Source: Actinomycetes bacterium (GTDB taxonomy: Bacteria; Actinomycetota; Acidimicrobiia; Acidimicrobiales; Acidimicrobiaceae). Taken from it: a DNA stretch of 7,487 bases. Below the pieces are notes generated by a model. The model had not been told where the DNA came from, ran no database searches, and saw only the letters and a program-made list of their open reading frames with translations. Each line of letters starts with the position of its first letter. Positions within the stretch are counted from its first letter, which is position 1. The stretch covers positions 1-7,487 of the forward strand of contig JAKBSX010000121.1 of the NCBI GenBank assembly GCA_021844725.1, read 5' to 3'. Shown here piece by piece: positions 6,167 through 7,487 of the stretch. A program made the position numbers and the translations under genes.

Positions 6167-7487
6167 ATGAGTATCTCTTGGCCCGTAGCTCGCCAGATCT
6201 TGAAAAGAGATCTTCTCGGACGTGGCCCATCGGCTCAGTCCCGCACAACGTCCATGCTCGAACCGCGCACCAAGACCGCCGATGAGGTAGTCAAATCCAT
6301 CTGTCCCTTCTGTGCGGTTGGCTGCGGGCAAAATGTGTACGTGAAAGATGGCGCTGTGACTCAGATCGAGGGCGACCCCGACTCGCCGGTGAGCCTCGGC
6401 CGGCTGTGTCCAAAAGGTGCAGCGTCCAAGCAGCTAGTCACTAGCCCCGATCGCTTGGACAAGGTCCACTACCGTCGACCCTTTAGCAACCACTGGGAAG
6501 AGCTAAGCCTCGACCAAGCCATGAACATGATCGCAGAGCGCGTCATCAAGACCAGGAAAGAGACTTGGCAGTGGACCGATGAGCAGGGGCGGCGTGTCCG
6601 GCGAAACTTGGGCATTGCGAGCCTGGGAGGAGCAACCCTCGACGACGAGGAGAACTACCTCATGAAAAAGCTTTACACAGCCCTTGGCACCATACAGATC
6701 GAGAACCAGGCACGCATCTGACACTCAGCAACCGTGCCCGGTCTGGGTACATCCTTTGGACGTGGAGGTGCCACTACTTTCCCTCGCGACCTCGTCAACT
6801 CCGACTGCATCGTCATTGAGGGTTCTAACATGGCAGAGTGCCATCCCGTTGCCTTCCAGTGGGTGGTCGAAGCAAAAAAGCGTGGCGCCACTATTGTCCA
6901 CGTCGACCCACGCTTCACTCGCACCAGTGCGCTGGCGGACATCTTCGTACCGCTGCGTGCCGGCACAGATATCGCATTGCTCGGTGCTCTGGTAAACCAT
7001 GTGCTGACTAACGACCTCTGCTTCAAGGAGTACGTCGCTGCCTACACAAATGCCTCTTCCATTGTGAGCGAGGGCTTCAAGGATACTGAAGACCTGGAAG
7101 GGCTTTTCAGCGGCTTCGATCAAGACGGGCACTTCTACGACCCTTCGAGCTGGCAGCTGACCGGGGAGCACGACCCTGCTCTTTCTGATCCCCGTTGCGT
7201 CTACCAGGTGCTGAAGCGCCATTTCGCAAGATATACGCCAAAAATGGTCAAAGAGGTTTGCGGAATCCCCGAAGAGCTATTCTACAAAATCGCCGACGCA
7301 TTGACGAGCAACAGCGGCAAAGAGCGAACCAGCGCATTCGTTTACTCGGTCGGCTGGACCCAGCATACCGTAGGGGTCCAATACATCCGAACAGCCGCAA
7401 TCCTTCAGCTCCTCCTCGGCAACATGGGTCGACCAGGTGGAGGGATCATGGCTCTGCGAGGACACGCCAGCATCCAGGGGGTTCAAC
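6167..7487 (+). CDS. fdhA: Formate dehydrogenase alpha subunit, selenocysteine-containing, 3' end beyond window
   Basis: This is the catalytic Mo/W-bis-MGD subunit that oxidises formate to CO2; 440 codons are visible. A [4Fe-4S] site is formed by C46-x2-C49-x3-C53 (CPFCAVGCG) and C81 in LCPKG, with the family's conserved Lys K83. Residue 185 is encoded by TGA (6719-6721) in the context NQARI-U-HSATVPGLG, matching NQARVUHGPTV of E. coli FdnG. Translation continues without stops through GRGGATTFPRD, AECHPVAFQW, VDPRFTRTSALAD, RAGTDIALLGAL, GWTQHTVGVQYIR and LLLGNMGRPGGGIMALRGH, all typical of FdnG/FdoG-like proteins (about 1000 aa). Calling the gene as ending at 6721 is therefore wrong. The N-terminus (MSISWPVARQILKRD) has no twin-arginine motif, so a cytoplasmic location is likely, unlike FdnG. 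The electron-accepting partner subunits would lie downstream, outside the window. Confidence 0.96.
6719..6721 (+). other. UGA selenocysteine codon in fdhA
   Basis: The in-frame TGA falls exactly at the active-site position occupied by Sec (or Cys) in formate dehydrogenases, followed by the invariant His. It is read through because 255 further homologous codons follow in the same frame and a SECIS-like hairpin lies just downstream. Confidence 0.95.
6734..6750 (+). promoter_or_regulatory. Bacterial SECIS hairpin for SelB
   Basis: GTGCCC (6734-6739) pairs with GGGTAC (6745-6750): five Watson-Crick pairs plus one G-U, closing a GGTCT loop (6740-6744). The GGUCU loop is the hallmark recognised by SelB in E. 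coli fdhF. The loop starts 18 nt after the UGA, the same spacing as in E. coli fdhF as I recall it. The hairpin is inside the coding region, as in all bacterial SECIS elements. Confidence 0.88.

Noticed and set aside
6167..6721. A 184-aa truncated formate dehydrogenase or pseudogene ending at TGA 6721
   Set aside because: The TGA sits at the Sec position, homology continues in the same frame, and a SECIS hairpin follows.
1..7487. CRISPR array or tandem repeats
   Set aside because: No regularly spaced direct repeats were seen anywhere in the window.

Overview
This window looks like a chromosomal, accessory-rich segment of an actinobacterium. The best clue is the N-terminal style of the formate dehydrogenase and its similarity across the whole visible part to selenocysteine-containing formate dehydrogenases. 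The moderate GC content and the redox/stress gene mix would fit a member of the Acidimicrobiia, but that placement is inference only.

Layout, left to right. (1) 1-1789: an intact IS1634-type (IS4-superfamily, DDE) transposase whose left end lies outside the window. (2) About 1837-2144: the 3' remnant of a second, unrelated element of the IS200/IS605 group. It comprises the zinc ribbon and last RuvC motif of TnpB, followed by hairpins and a tail resembling the right end/omegaRNA scaffold. (3) 2261-2746, minus strand: a 161-aa hemerythrin (HHE) protein. (4) 2747-3098: a stretch with no recognisable gene. (5) 3099-4408, plus strand: a DUF488 protein and an AlkA-type DNA-3-methyladenine glycosylase, 2 nt apart and probably co-transcribed. 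(6) 4409-4635: a convergent gap containing one hairpin. (7) 4636-5955, minus strand: a type II NADH dehydrogenase (NDH-2). (8) 5956-6166: a divergent intergenic region with a near-perfect 23-bp inverted repeat lying between the -35 and -10 of the probable ndh promoter. (9) 6167 to the window end, plus strand: the N-terminal 440 codons of a molybdenum/tungsten formate dehydrogenase alpha subunit.

The most important point is in the last gene. It contains an in-frame TGA at 6719-6721 that would normally be read as a stop. Several independent signs show it is a selenocysteine codon. The protein reads NQARI-U-HS at the FDH active site. The frame stays open and homologous for a further 255 codons. 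A 6-bp stem with a GGUCU loop lies 18 nt after the UGA, as in the SelB-binding SECIS element of E. coli fdhF. The host therefore must have the SelA/SelB/SelD/tRNA-Sec machinery elsewhere in the genome.

Functionally, the right half suggests a small respiratory module. Formate oxidation delivers electrons either through partner subunits beyond the window or via NADH, and the divergent NDH-2 passes NADH electrons to quinone without pumping protons. The shared operator-like site suggests co-ordinated control. The left half is mobile-element scar plus stress and repair functions: hemerythrin (O2/NO/iron sensing or binding) and AlkA (alkylation repair).
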